From Auricularia sp. M13 (lineage: Eukaryota; Basidiomycota; Agaricomycetes; Auriculariales; Auriculariaceae), in assembly GCA_037042915.1 (NCBI GenBank), contig CM073194.1, positions 1,922,001 to 1,986,000 of the forward strand: 64,000 nt of DNA, written 5' to 3'. Position 1 is the first letter of the stretch, and every line of letters begins with the position of its first letter. This document shows positions 34,816 to 45,623 of this stretch, in pieces. The notes under the pieces were generated by a model that searched no databases, was not told the DNA's origin, and was given only the letters and a program-made list of their open reading frames with translations. Made by a program: the position numbers and the translations under genes.

Positions 34816-35396
34816 CGTTACTCGGGCGTGGGCGTGAGCGGGAAAGGGGTTCGGATGCGGAGTTTGGATTACCTGCCTTCGCTCTTTGTTTTTGCGCACC
34901 CCGAGCGCAAAGCGTGCCCCCTGGATAAATTACTTGGTTAGATATTACCCTATAACATCAATTTATTTGGCTACCTTCTGGAGGAACGCGTCTATTCTAA
35001 AACCTTGGAACGTAAATCGGATGGACATATGTAGATAAGAAACGAGCTCTGTACATAAGAAACAGAGTTGCACGTCAGACGCCCTCAGCGGGGTGGTCTT
35101 CACCGTGACGTAGCGTCGATTGCGACAGATCCGGCATTGTATTCCCCTATTCATGTCCTATATAAACCCCCACCCTTCGCGCCCATAATATTCCCATCCT
35201 CTTTCCCCCCTCCGCCTCCTCAGAACGCCCACCTAGGTGCGCCCACCAAATTTCTTCAACTCGGCGCCATTCCTCGTGCTCACGGCCATCGCGCAGGTAG
35301 CCTCACAGTCGCCCAACTCGATTGACCTACGGTGCGCCTACTCCCTTCTGAATCCCCCCTCGGCGCGCATACCATAGTGACACGCTGGCATACTAG
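34816..35396. other. Divergent promoter region, SYN8 and secreted protein
   Basis: 580 bp between divergent starts. A pyrimidine-rich run at about 35190-35225 precedes the plus-strand gene, and a TATATAAA stretch occurs at 35158-35166. Confidence 0.5.
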
Positions 35397-36088
35397 ATGC
35401 GCGTTCTCACCATCACTCTCACACTCCTCCTGTCGCTCTCCGGCGTGCTCGCCTCCGCGGCCGCCCCTCAGGCCTCCGCGGCTGCGTGCATGCCGTCGTG
35501 CCCCCTGAGCGACAAGAATGGCTCGGACCTCGCGGCGAGCAGTGCGAACAACCAGGCGGGCACCATCACATGCTTCTACCCCGCCGTGAACGGCACGCCC
35601 GAGGAGTTCTCGTGCTCCTACTCGAGCGTGCGTCTTTGATCTCCTCCTTTCCGCGCCCTCCCTTCCATCGCGTTCTGCTGCATTCCCCTTTCCGTTTCCA
35701 GTTGAAGCGGCATGAGGCTGACGGCCAAACGACCTCGTGCAGACGACCGGCCAGCTCACTGCGGACCACGACGAGGACTTCTGCCCAAGCGCCGCCTCGA
35801 CGGGCTGTGGCGCCAGCCGCCGCAAGCGCCACTTCAGCACCAGCGCCGAGAACCGCGTGCAGAACGTCGTCCGCAAGCACTCGGCTGCCGTGCGCTCTGC
35901 AGTTCACGCCAGCGGAGATGCGTCTGGCACTGTCAATTCTTCTGGTCATGGGACGCACGACGTCCCGGACTACGTCAGGAGTCGCGCTCTCCTGTCGCGT
36001 CGCTTCCGCGCCAAGGTTCGTACGCGTCTTTTGTTTCATGAATCATTCGCCGAGAGCTGATTAAACGCGCTCTGCATCGCAGTACTGA
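35397..36088 (+). CDS. Secreted Cys-containing protein, unknown function
   Basis: Three exons: 35397-35627, 35743-36015, 36083-36088; 169 aa. Signal peptide MRVLTITLTLLLSLSGVLASA. The mature N-terminal half carries cysteines in the pattern CMPSC, CFYP, CSYSS, FCPS and GC, a pattern I associate with unnamed basidiomycete secreted proteins (CPxxD...CxY...C.YS..TGxL..D.D..FCP). Two basic pairs (RRKR at about residue 104) could be Kex2 sites, which would separate the Cys domain from a Ser/Arg-rich tail. The last exon adds only one residue and the stop, and is the least certain part. Confidence 0.72.
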
Positions 36089-36491
36089 GGTGCAACCCCT
36101 TTGCACGCCCCTATGCTGTCCTTCCGCTCGACGTTCATTTGTGCATGACATATCCGCTCTCCAATACAGATCTGCTAGTTCCGTTACATTAGACTGTCTC
36201 GTTGGCGTACGCAAGATCAGCTGTGAACTGCGACGTTCAATCTCTCAGCGGGCACTTCGGACATCTCAAGAGTCGAGCGACCCTATCAGAGAAGCTCGCA
36301 CTGAAATCCCATGCTAAAGATCACCGTAACCGCGAATGCTTTTTGAGAACGCGCGGGACCTATACATACAATACGCTGATGCATGCCGCAGGTTGGAGCA
36401 GGTAACAACCCAATTCGTCCGGCGGTGCAATCGCAGCCGTCGCGTCAAATCCCAAACATCGTCCCTGGCGGGGATTGCTCGAGCTCGAAAT
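36089..36491. other. Intergenic, convergent genes
   Basis: 400 bp of two 3' flanks. Nothing recognised. Confidence 0.5.
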
Positions 36492-37065
36492 TCACAGGGC
36501 GAGGGCGAGGGCGGCGGCCGCGAGGAGGGCGGCGGCGGCGTTGGCGCTGAGGGCGCGCGCGGCGCCAGTGTCGGATTGCGCCGGCGCGGGGCTGCTGGCT
36601 GCGGGCGTCGAGCCACCGCCGGCAGCGGGCGACGAGGCGCCAGGGACAGGGGCGCTCTCTGTGGGACCAGGGGCCGGGATGGGTGTGACGCTGCCGGAGG
36701 CGGACGCGGACGCTGAGGAGCCGGTGCCAAAGGCCGCGCAGACCTGGTCCTGGAACGTCGTCGCCGTCTTCTGGTCCGCTGCGGAGCAGGACTGGAGGCA
36801 GGTGCCCGCTGCGGTCGTGAATGCGGGCGAGGTGCAGAGGCAGGATACGTTTCCGCTGCGTGGGCGAGGTGGTAAGCGGGAAAGGATGGAAGGGGAAGAG
36901 GGAAAGGGGAGGCGGGACGCACATGGTGCCGCAGTCGGTGGACGCGGCGGAGGTCGTCGTGCAGTTGAGCACGCAGGCGGGCAGCTGCGACGGGTCGGGT
37001 ATCTGCGCGGCGACGAGCAGCGCCGCCGTGAGGGCGAGGAGTGCGGTCGTGGGGAGGAGTTGCAT
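36492..37065 (-). CDS. CFEM-domain GPI-anchored protein
   Basis: Exons: 37065-36923 and 36855-36492; 168 aa. Signal peptide MQLLPTTALLALTAALLVAA, then a CFEM domain (residues about 25-90) with all eight cysteines: PACVLNC, TDCG, SCLC, GTC, QSC and QVC. The splice donor lies at the G of an ATGTGCGT and joins TDCGTI to GNVSCLC, which restores the family spacing. A Ser/Pro/Ala-rich stalk follows, and the C-terminus is a hydrophobic Ala/Leu run ending ALALAL, a GPI-attachment signal. CFEM proteins sit in the cell wall or membrane; some bind haem through an Asp in the domain (Asp42 in STDCG is the candidate here). The role in this organism is unknown. Confidence 0.9.
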
Positions 37066-38009
37066 GCTTGATGGAAGTGAGCGGGTGGGGAGGAGCGGAA
37101 TCGAGGAGCGTGCGGCGCATTTTATACTCTAGACGGGGATCATGCCACTCCATGCTTCCATGTGTTCGGACAGGAGAGCTATACCGCTCGCGGACGAGGG
37201 AAGAGACGGCAGCAATACTTTGGCGATCGTGTAGCTCGGGAGTTGTTCGCATGCCGCTGTAGGGTGGCCAGCATTTGATCGGCACCCTGGAGCTCTAGAC
37301 ACCCAAGTCCTTGAGGATGAATCTCCAGTGCCGAGTGAAGCGAACGCAGGGGAAAATCATAACAGAGCAAGGCTGAAACGCGGGCGAACGCCAGAAGACG
37401 GCTCGGGGTTGCAGGCAGGCGGGATCACCGGTGACGACGGGGAAGACGAGAATCCAGCCATGTGCGCGTGAAGGGCGGTCGTACGTAGCTAGCCATGGAG
37501 CTTTCAGGGACGCGCTTTCCGGATGGAATAGCAGTGAATAACCTGTTGAACGGTGAAAGCCTGGGGCTGCAATGTGGAAAGCAACCCGAAGGTTCGTGTG
37601 GTGCTGAGCCCTAGTGTAGTAGTCGCGAAGATGCGAAGTGGATTCTCGGAGACGCCAGGGATTACAAGCTAGTCTTGGATGTCGTTCAGACGCGAAGTAT
37701 GGAGCGCAAGGACGAGGCGGAAGCTCTAGTTAATGACCCTCAGACCGTGCGCGTGCTTGAATATTGGCTCGGAGTGGTTGAAGACGACGAGCCGTTGGAC
37801 CGCGCAGATGTTGAAAAAAATCAGGACAGCCAAGAACTCAGAGTGAAGATCGCGTTAACATAGGCGGATGCACGCTCATATACGGGCCGCATCCTTACGA
37901 AGAGAGGCGGTAGAGAAGAGACTTGAGCTGAATGTTTGGGCGAGGAAGAAGCGCGTCGATCGGAGAATCAAAGTCGAGTTGCTCCTCTTCCCGCTACGAA
38001 CCGTCCTAC
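37066..38009. other. Intergenic, CFEM protein to ATG101
   Basis: 940 bp, promoter of the CFEM gene on the left and of ATG101 on the right. A 62-codon plus frame at 37675-37863 has no recognisable similarity. Confidence 0.45.
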
Positions 38010-38774
38010 ATGGAAGCGCCACCAGTGATTACCATCGACATAGTAAGAACACAACATACGCTCTTGACACCAGCTAGATAACCTCAATCCGCACAGACAG
38101 TAGACCGGCAGTCAGCACATGACGCGCTGAAGGCACTGTTGCATGCCATCCTGTTCCATCGACTGCTGGGTGCCATAAAGCCCAAATATTTCGATGTCTT
38201 GGACGTGACCATAGTGAGCATCCCGTTCTGTTTCGGGTTAAACTCTTCATGCTCGTCTGAGTAGCCCGCTATCGATGACGCTGATGTCGACCGGCTCGTC
38301 GTTAGCAAAGTGGACACTCTGTACCGGGCTATTGACGGCGTAACGAATAAGCGCGGCCAGGTGCGCTTTACGACTCTCTTTTTCTATCTCTAAGTCTAAG
38401 GTCTGCAGTTGGTCGTGATCTTCTCCGAGAAACGCGTCAAGAAAACCTGGTTTGGGTCCACCGATGTACGTTCCGTTGGGCTCAGTCTCCTATGCACGGT
38501 CTGCTGATGAGCAGTATGAACACAGGAGGATCACACATGGGAGCAATGGAATATCAACGTCGAGGTGCGCCAGCCCCAGTCGGAGGCGGACAGACAGAAG
38601 CTCCATCGTGGCGTGTCGGACGCTCTCGCGCGCGCTGTCCGCACGATCCTGGAATACACCTCCAGCGACAAGGGCCGCGCTGCCGTGCCGCGCATCTCGA
38701 ATAACGAAGGCCTCTCGCCGTTCCCGTACCGCATATCCGCGCGGATCGCTGGGATAGAGTTGCAGTCATCGTAG
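38010..38774 (+). CDS. ATG101: Autophagy-related protein 101
   Basis: Five exons: 38010-38042, 38097-38213, 38265-38360, 38409-38465, 38526-38774; 183 aa. HORMA-fold subunit of the Atg1/ULK kinase complex that stabilises Atg13 at the start of autophagy. Segments that match the family: ITIDITVDRQSAHDALKALL, HAILFHRLLGAIKP, DVLDVTI, TWFGS, DHTWEQWNINVEVRQPQSEA and the C-terminal PFPYRISARI. The first exon is 33 nt. The protein is shorter than the human one (218 aa), mostly in the middle. Budding yeast lacks this gene and uses Atg31/Atg29, so its presence fits a basidiomycete. Confidence 0.93.
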
Positions 38775-39432
38775 AAGTGTACGTGGCGTTCCTCATGCAA
38801 ATGTCTCGACATTCTTCTTGCTCACGCAACCAACTCTATGTCGTCATCTAGGCCCACTCCGTTGTCCCTCTTCTATGTTTGTATAAGGCCTGGTGTGTAG
38901 AACTATCTGTACAACGTATATCTGTGAGTGCCTTCGTTTGCGTATTCTGCCAGAGGCGCCCTTCGACCCTTTGACGACTCACGCGCGACGGAGTGGGATG
39001 CGTGGGGCATGAAGCTCGCTGTGTCTACGCTCTATTGACCGAGATCTTGGGACCGCCGGGTTATAGCCTGCGACATTATCACTTATCGCACACTCCGAGC
39101 CAGGCTCGTCGAAACACTGTGCGGAAAACTATTGGTCATGGGCATCCGCACGCACACGGCTTGGTTTTCTCCAGAGTCTAAGGAGCCGACTATCTTGAAG
39201 TGCAGGCTGCAGACTTGGTTGCACTGGAATCGCCGTGCTATACCCCGACTCTTACTCTGCGTATCTCTTCCACGTATTGCATATCAGGATGCTTTCGCTA
39301 CCTTGCGAATCGGAAGTCTCGAGTCTGCGTCAAGACACATCTATTGCAACGTGCTGGTACGCTACAGTACAAGCGGCGCCATTACGGTTCAATCTGGCGA
39401 TACACGATTAATGATCTATAGACACTCAGCCT
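38775..39432. other. Intergenic, ATG101 to SSP-1 (convergent)
   Basis: About 660 bp between convergent genes. No feature recognised. Confidence 0.5.
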
Positions 39433-39798
39433 TCAGAGGCAGAAGTCCGGGTCCTGGCTGCTGACGCCGCCGCAGCCGTTGGCGCAGAAGCCTTGGAACG
39501 TGATCTCGCCGCCGCCGAGGCAGTTGAAGAGCGAGTCGTTGATGTGCGCGTCGTCCGTCGGCTGGCCGTTCGCCTGGAGCACCTGCACGATGTGGTCGTG
39601 GTAGTTGCCTACAAGCGGTGTGCGTCAGACAACCCGCACTCGTGTTATATAGCACACTCGGCTGCGGCACGGTGGCCGTGACATACCCTTGTTGAGAAGC
39701 GACTCGCCGCAGTAGACGCCGCCCTGGTTGCAGCTGTCCGCGACGACGACGCTGGCGATGGAGGCGACGACGAGGGCGACGATGCTGGTGAACTGCAT
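39433..39798 (-). CDS. Small secreted Cys-rich protein 1 (SSP-1)
   Basis: Exons 39798-39687 and 39608-39433; 95 aa. Signal peptide MQFTSIVALVVASIASVVVA, mature protein of 75 residues with six cysteines: SCNQGGVYCGESLLNKG, LFNCLGGGE, GFCANGCGG and DFCL. The fold family is widespread in fungi as effector-like secreted proteins (YCG-LL-GNY-...-SLF-C-...-FC-GC pattern) without an assigned function. SSP-2 is a near twin on the other side of a shared upstream region. The intron sits in the glycine before NYHDH in all three copies. Confidence 0.88.
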
Positions 39799-39895
39799 GG
39801 CGATTGAGGAGATGAGGACGATGAAGAAGCGTTTGACTGCTGGTTCCTGGTGTGGAAGGCTGATAATGAGGACAAGGACGGTTCGTCTGCCCTCC

Positions 39896-39903
39896 TTATA
39901 TAC
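39896..39903 (-). promoter_or_regulatory. TATA box of SSP-1
   Basis: GTATATAA on the minus strand, 98 bp upstream of the start codon. Confidence 0.7.
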
Positions 39904-40958
39904 CTCTCTCGGTCTGATGATGATCTCACGTGTTATGCCTTGGTCTCACAGGTTTCTCAGAGTGAGAACCTGTCTGGTGGAGCGAATAGGGATGGATAGC
40001 CTAGTATTTTCCTGACACTTCAGTCTTCACCTGCAACTGCTGTCCGTATCCATCGTCCAGGACACCGCATACCAAACTTCGTAAAGTGAGACGCAGTCGA
40101 AGATCAGCACAAAGGATAACAAGCGCCACCATGCCTCGTTGGCGCTGATGTTGACCGTAGGATAATGCAATTCTAATCTCGCGCATTTGATGACACTCTT
40201 TCAGTGGAGAGCCCAGCGGATTGCATCGAACCTCTCTCGACGACTCCGCCGTAGTGGCGCCCGCACAATATGCTCCACTGGGCAATGCTAAGCGTACATC
40301 CTCGGCCCGTCCAGTGGTATGGATTCATTATTTGCTTGCACCCGTATGTTCTTATAATAGTCCGGCCTGTTGAACCCGTGAATGTTTATGTATAGAGATG
40401 ACACGGTTCGTGAAAGAGTTACACTGGTCAGATTGGGATGCTCCACGCCGTTATGATCCAACATACGACGAGCGCGAGGGGCCGCCGTTCGACGAATATG
40501 GTATCTCCGGACTTGTCATTACGATTGCGGTGTGGCCGGTTGCATGACAGCTACTTCGCTCCAATCACAGCATGCTGCGGGAGCGGAATTTTGATACCTT
40601 GTCTCTCAATTGCGGCGCTCAAGCCTAGCGCCCGGTTTGACGCTGCTCGGCCGAAGATGAGCTGAATACCTTGCAACTTGCAAGGTCACCGTTATTCCTG
40701 TCCGATACAGAGAGGAGATGGCCCTACAACGTCTCTTAAGTGTTCGTAAGTGTCGTCTTTACCATGAAATCTGATTACGAGCCGTAGGATTGTACATATT
40801 CTAGTCGGAATCCTCGGAGAGTCCGCCTCAGCGCATCGGACTCTGAAACAAGATGCCTGCCATCTTCTGCTCCACAAAAGCTTCTCGTAGTAACTGATGC
40901 GGTGTGCAAGACGATTGACGCCGCCAGCGAACGGGATGTCAGTCGGTACAAACAAGAC

Positions 40959-40985
40959 ACTGGCAGGAAGCGACGCTCCACCAGT
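40959..40985 (+). promoter_or_regulatory. Imperfect hairpin in the SSP-2 promoter
   Basis: Inverted repeat: outer arms ACTGG...CCAGT and inner arms AGCG-A-CGCT. The whole 27-bp element is unchanged in the orphan promoter copy at 58729-58755, although the surrounding sequence has diverged. It may be a palindromic transcription-factor site. Confidence 0.55.
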
Positions 40986-41058
40986 GACCGAACATGGGAT
41001 ACTCCTGTCAGTGGGAAACCTGTGAAGTCGAAGAATAACACAGGAGGATGCGAAAAGG

Positions 41059-41065
41059 TATATAA
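41059..41065 (+). promoter_or_regulatory. TATA box of SSP-2
   Basis: TATATAA about 100 bp upstream of the ATG at 41165. The 11-bp segment containing it is missing from the otherwise similar orphan copy at 58.8 kb. Confidence 0.75.
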
Positions 41066-41164
41066 GGAGAGCATCGTAGACCATCTTACCCTCACCATCA
41101 ACCTTCATCACCGACACCAGCAAGCCAGCTTCTCATCTTAGCCACCCTCATCTCGTCAATTACC

Positions 41165-41504
41165 ATGCAGTTCACCAGCATCTTTGCCATCGCCCTTGCC
41201 TCCGTCGCCTCCGTCGTCGTCGCGGACAGCTGCAACCAGGGCGGCGTCTACTGCGGCCAGTCGCTGCTCAACAAGGGTACGTCGCGGTCTCGGGAGGGAC
41301 GTGGCATTTGATATTAACCGTCCTACAGGCAACTACCACGATCACATCGTCCAGGTCCTCCAGGCAAACGGCCAGCCGACGGACGACGCGCACGTCCGCG
41401 ACTCGCTCTTCAACTGCCTTGGCGGCGGTGAGATCACCTTCCAAGGCTTCTGCGGCAACGGCTGTGGCGGCGTCAGCAGCCAGGACCCAGACTTCTGCCT
41501 ATAG
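41165..41504 (+). CDS. Small secreted Cys-rich protein 2 (SSP-2)
   Basis: Exons 41165-41276 and 41329-41504; 95 aa. Signal peptide MQFTSIFAIALASVASVVVA, then the six-cysteine domain (SCNQGGVYCGQSLLNKG, LFNCLGGGE, GFCGNGCGG, DFCL). It differs from SSP-1 at only a few residues. Exon lengths are identical (112 + 176 nt). It has its own TATA box. The strong leader and six paired cysteines indicate an extracellular role; no enzymatic motif is present. Confidence 0.88.
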
Positions 41505-42047
41505 GCAGCAGCACAGAGCTCACTGTCATGTTACGCCAACTGTTGTGACCCGCGACTTTGATCCATAATAATATTCGATGTGCCCCTTCCGACGCCGAGC
41601 TTAAAGAGCAGACCAAGTCGACTACAGTATGATGTGCGCCACCTATTAGTGATCGATAGTGCGCCATGGGAGTGCCTTAAAGTAAGAGGTGGATAGGTAG
41701 TTTCAATCAGATATCAAGTTCCAAATCCGCTGACACTGAGAACCAGACGCTGGACGGTGCGACGGAGAAATGGGGGCGCGACGCCATTGCAAGAGTCAAG
41801 CTCTGGATAGTCGGTTGCTGCGCACGTGCCATGGCAAAGCACCGGAAGCACTCCTTTCAGTACAGTACGAAGAAACAGTCCGAGACGACCCGGTAACCTA
41901 GAGAGATATCAGGTATTCGTCGGGAAGTTTTTGGTCAGCTGGCGCTTTAGGGCGAGATACATCGCACGACGGGCTGATAGTAAAATACACATACAGCAAG
42001 TACCTAAGGAATGACAATACAGACACACATGTACCCCTGATCCTATG
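41505..42047. other. Intergenic, SSP-2 to PMP-1
   Basis: 540 bp between convergent genes. Nothing recognised. Confidence 0.5.
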
Positions 42048-43312
42048 TCAATCATCATACCGAGGGGGCGACATGGAATCTCGACTCGTACTGCGACCCA
42101 GCGAGCGTGACGCGCCTCCATGATCTCGTAATCGATTGAGCGAAGCAATAAGCTCCTGTCGCGTCAGGCCCGTGCCCTCGATGGCGCGGTCCAAGTCCTG
42201 GTCGTCTGACGGCGCGATGGTCGCGTTGGCGCTGCTCATCGCATCGCGCGGGCGGAAGAGCGTCTTCACAGAGTGATGCTTCTCGGCGATGTGCGGGTCT
42301 TGTTGAGGTAGCGATATTGGTGGAGGGGGAGGCGAGGGAGATGTCAGAGCGGGCGAGCTGTCCGTGTCTGCGAACTCTGATTCGGGCGGCTTCGAGACGG
42401 GTGGCGTGCGCCGTCTGCGCGCTCGCCAGCGGACGAAGAGCAGGCCCAGGACAAGACATAGTGCGCCGACAAGGCCCAGCAGAGCGTACATAGCGATCTG
42501 CGCTGGCTGCGTATATCGTTGATGGGTTGGAGGCGACGGCGGCGATGGAGATTCAGATACAGATACCCTCGACACATGCGACGTCAGGCCCTCAGTTACG
42601 GTGGAGGGCGCGCCAAAAGCAGAAGGAAGCTGCGGCAGCTCGAGAGCTGGAGGCTCGTCGGGGTCGGGCGTTGAGGCATCTAGATTTAATGACACGGTCG
42701 CGTTCAAGATGGCGATCTTCTGCCCATTCGTCGAGATGTACAATCGGTGCCGATTTCGTCGGTCCAGCTGGGTCCAGCGCGCCAGAAGGACGCCACACGT
42801 CGCCGACGTCTGCATGAAGGGGATGCAGCTGGGGACCGTTGGGCCGTTCCCGGAATGGGGACCGCTAGCCGTGCTGCTGGCCGATGTAGATGTAGGCGTA
42901 GGGCTGGGCGGTGGAAGAACGTCTAGCAGGGCTCGCGTGGGATTAGTACCCAGCTCGCAAGAGTTTGAAGCATATGCAACGCCGTATATTGCTATTTCAG
43001 TACCTATGCAGGTTAAGTATGGTCAGGCTCGATAAGCAATGCCCAGACGTCGAGCTGCGCACCATTAAAGTCCAGCGCGACGATGTCTTCCGAACTGGAA
43101 AGGACGAATGCTTGCTCCTGGCCATCGTCTGCCACCATCAATAACGGGCAGGTCGTCGCGAGAGTTGGGCGCGCCACAGTTTGAACATTTCCTCGCTGCG
43201 CCCATTGTACAGCGCCCGCTTCGTAGACGGTGACCTGGCTAGCTGCGTAGGAAAAATGTCGTACACGCAAGAAAACGAGGGATAAAATGAGTGACCAGGG
43301 GCTGGCAGCCAT
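42048..43312 (-). CDS. Type I membrane protein with C-terminal PPxY, copy 1 (PMP-1)
   Basis: Exons 43312-43063 and 43003-42048; 401 aa. Signal peptide MAASPWSLILSLVFL. The ectodomain has two beta-rich parts (VTVYEAG...IVALDFNG|TEIAIYGVAY and CGVLLARWTQLDRRNRHRL) with paired cysteines. A Pro/Ser stalk follows, then a membrane span (IAMYALLGLVGALCLVLGLL) and the stop-transfer RWRARRRR. The cytosolic tail holds AEKHHSVKTLFRPRD, a helix-like GLTRQELIASLNRLRDHG and the terminal PPRYDD. PPxY binds WW domains, as in Rsp5/Nedd4 ubiquitin ligases. It is one of four related genes in a row, this one on the opposite strand. The ligand or cargo is unknown. Confidence 0.85.
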
Positions 43313-43861
43313 GTCTTTCGTGCGGATGGGTCTGGACAAGGCTTGCGCCTCGTTGCCGGGCGGGGAACGCGGCCTTGTGCACGGAACTGCTCTGACAATG
43401 TTCCGATCAATCCACATGATCCTAGATTAACCGCTTCAGGAAGCGATCCACTGTGCCGATCAGAGGTCAGAGGATTCCAAGTAGGCTCCATATCGAGGAG
43501 AATGGCTAGGTACAGCGATCATTTAGGGATCTTTCAATCCCTGGCATAGGTAGATATAATCAACGAATAACACTCGACTGATCATGACCTCCAGGCTCCG
43601 TGTGAACGTCGCTCTCCAGTCAACCTGTCAATGATACCCCACTTTGGCTATTTCAAGCTAAAGTGTAAGCAATTACCATACGAGGCTCTGTCTGAAATGT
43701 TATAGGCAGTCAATCGGTACCTGTTGGCTCTTGTCGGACTTTGTCGGTTCCGACATCGTTTGCTGTTCCGGGCAACCCATACTACACTGGTATCCTTCTA
43801 TTTGCAGTGCTAACGCCCCCACTCCAGGCATGTCCCGCGATTCCTCCTTTGCTCGTTATAC
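43313..43861. other. Divergent promoter region, PMP-1 and PMP-2
   Basis: 550 bp between head-to-head paralogues. An upstream exon carrying the missing signal peptide of PMP-2 may lie here: a CTAAC and CCAG acceptor occur at 43811-43828. Confidence 0.45.
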
Positions 43862-45172
43862 ATGTTTCGACGCTTGAGAGCGCGCGGGCAGACGACGGTC
43901 TACGAAGCCGGTACCTCGTCCTGGTCGTCTGAGGGCAAGGTGACGACGGTGCTGCGCGCTTCGCTCCAGCCGCTTTGCGCGGATTCGTCGTTGCCAGACA
44001 GCAGTGGTGCGGCGTATGTTCTGAGTTCGTCGAAAGACGTCGTGAGCCTGAAGTTCAACGGTATGTCGAACTTCTAGCTAATCATTGGTGCCACTCAACA
44101 TGGTCGTGCAGGCACAGGTATCGCTGTCTACGGCATCACGTTCGCTCATGACTCTTGCGAAGAGGGAAACAACCCAACTCTGGTGACTCTGGATATTGGT
44201 GCTCCTCCAGGGATCCCCAGTAACACGGCCACTTCGACCTCGGCAACCGCGACGACTCCAGGAGGTCCCCAGCCAACTTGTGATAGCTTTCCTACTCCAG
44301 TGGCAGCATGCAACACGCTACTCGCGCAGTGGGTCGGACTCGACAGTCGAAATCGTTACCGCCTCTCTGTCTCCACCAATGGCCAGCAAATCGCAGTGCT
44401 CAATGCCCAAGTCTTCCTTGAGCCTCGCCTCAGCGACCCCGTCATTCCAACGGCAACACCACCTTCTTTCAGTCCCGGGCTCAATCCCGGGGCGACTGAT
44501 ACGCCACTGTCATTACCTGCCTCCATCTCGTCAATCGCATTTCCAACGGTGATTTCGGCAACGACGCCTACTCTTTCTCCCGGCGGCGTCGAATCTTCGG
44601 GAGCTTTCTTCACCATCTCGCAGACATCGACTTCGTCTTCAGACCCATCGTCTTCGAAGACGTTATTGTTGGGAAATACTGCGTCAACGGACGCGAGCAC
44701 GCTCTTCAGCCCTTCCCACGGGCATTCCGAGCGTATCATCTTACCCGCAGTACTGGTCCCGCTTGCCGCGCTCTCATTCATATTCGGCTTTCTCTCCGTT
44801 AGATGGCGCAAACGCCGCCAGCTTGCTCTGTCACGAACCCAATCCGAACCGCCCGCTGAGGACGCCAGACGATCGAGCCCGGAGGTTACGCAGTGGACGA
44901 GCTCTGCGTCGCTTGCGAACGACTTCCATCCGGATCCGCGTCTTGCGCAGAAACACCAGGATGTCAAGATGCTCTTTCGCGCCCCAACTGATCCCCCACG
45001 CGCAGAACACGCCGCGGCGGGCTCTCTGCGACAGGCAATCGAGGACGCAGGACTGCGACCCGAAGATGTCGTTGTATCGCTCAATCGTCTGCGTGAGCAA
45101 GCACGGGGCGGCCAGCCTGACCAACGAGCGCCTCCTCCGAGCCATTCTTTGCCGCCACTATACGACGGTTGA
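43862..45172 (+). CDS. Type I membrane protein with C-terminal PPxY, copy 2 (PMP-2)
   Basis: Exons 43862-44060 and 44112-45172; 419 aa as modelled. Ectodomain TTVYEAGTSSWSS...VVSLKFNG|TGIAVYGITF, then CNTLLAQWVGLDSRNRYRLS and a long Ser/Thr/Pro stalk. Membrane span ILPAVLVPLAALSFIFGFLS, stop-transfer RWRKRR, tail with AQKHQDVKMLFRAP, GLRPEDVVVSLNRLREQA and terminal PPLYDG. The modelled start lacks a clear signal peptide; the frame upstream reads PRFLLCSLYMF after a possible acceptor at 43828, so a first exon is probably missing. The intron sits in the same glycine codon as in the other three copies. Confidence 0.82.
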
Positions 45173-45623
45173 CGTTGATGCCAGCCCGACGTGCCTCTGC
45201 TTGGTCACGCGCGGTCCGAAGGTTGCCTTGGTCTCTCTTTGTTGTGCTTCCCTCGTAACAATATAGCAGTGCTCCGAGTCACTTTGCACACCTCTCCTCC
45301 CAGAGCTCGCAATTTATCACTTCCCACGACCCATCACAATCTCAGATTGGCGCCGTTCAGGGTATCTCACAGCCTGGGATGGTCGTGCGGTGCTAGTCTC
45401 TGCGTCGTCCTGTAGCTAATGCACTACTACTAGCGGTGCATCTATGTCGGGACTGTGCTTGTGCCGAGCTGCTGCCATATACACTCTGTCATGATTGTTG
45501 CTGAGCGGGCATCGCGTTCCGTGCAAAAACACGTACGCAATGCAGCCCATCTACCAGTGTATAAAATGGAGCGCAACTCAAAGATTCACAGATCGACACC
45601 CCGGCACGAACATCAGGTCCAGC
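45173..45623. other. Intergenic, PMP-2 to PMP-3
   Basis: 450 bp, same-strand spacer. Nothing recognised. Confidence 0.5.

Larger units (their letters stand above)
39799..41164. other. Shared upstream region of SSP-1 and SSP-2
   Basis: 1.37 kb between divergent starts. It holds the two TATA boxes and a conserved hairpin (listed separately). 40078-40165 resembles the sequence at 63671-63755 upstream of SSP-3, and 40780-41160 resembles the orphan promoter at 58585-58930. Confidence 0.65.
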
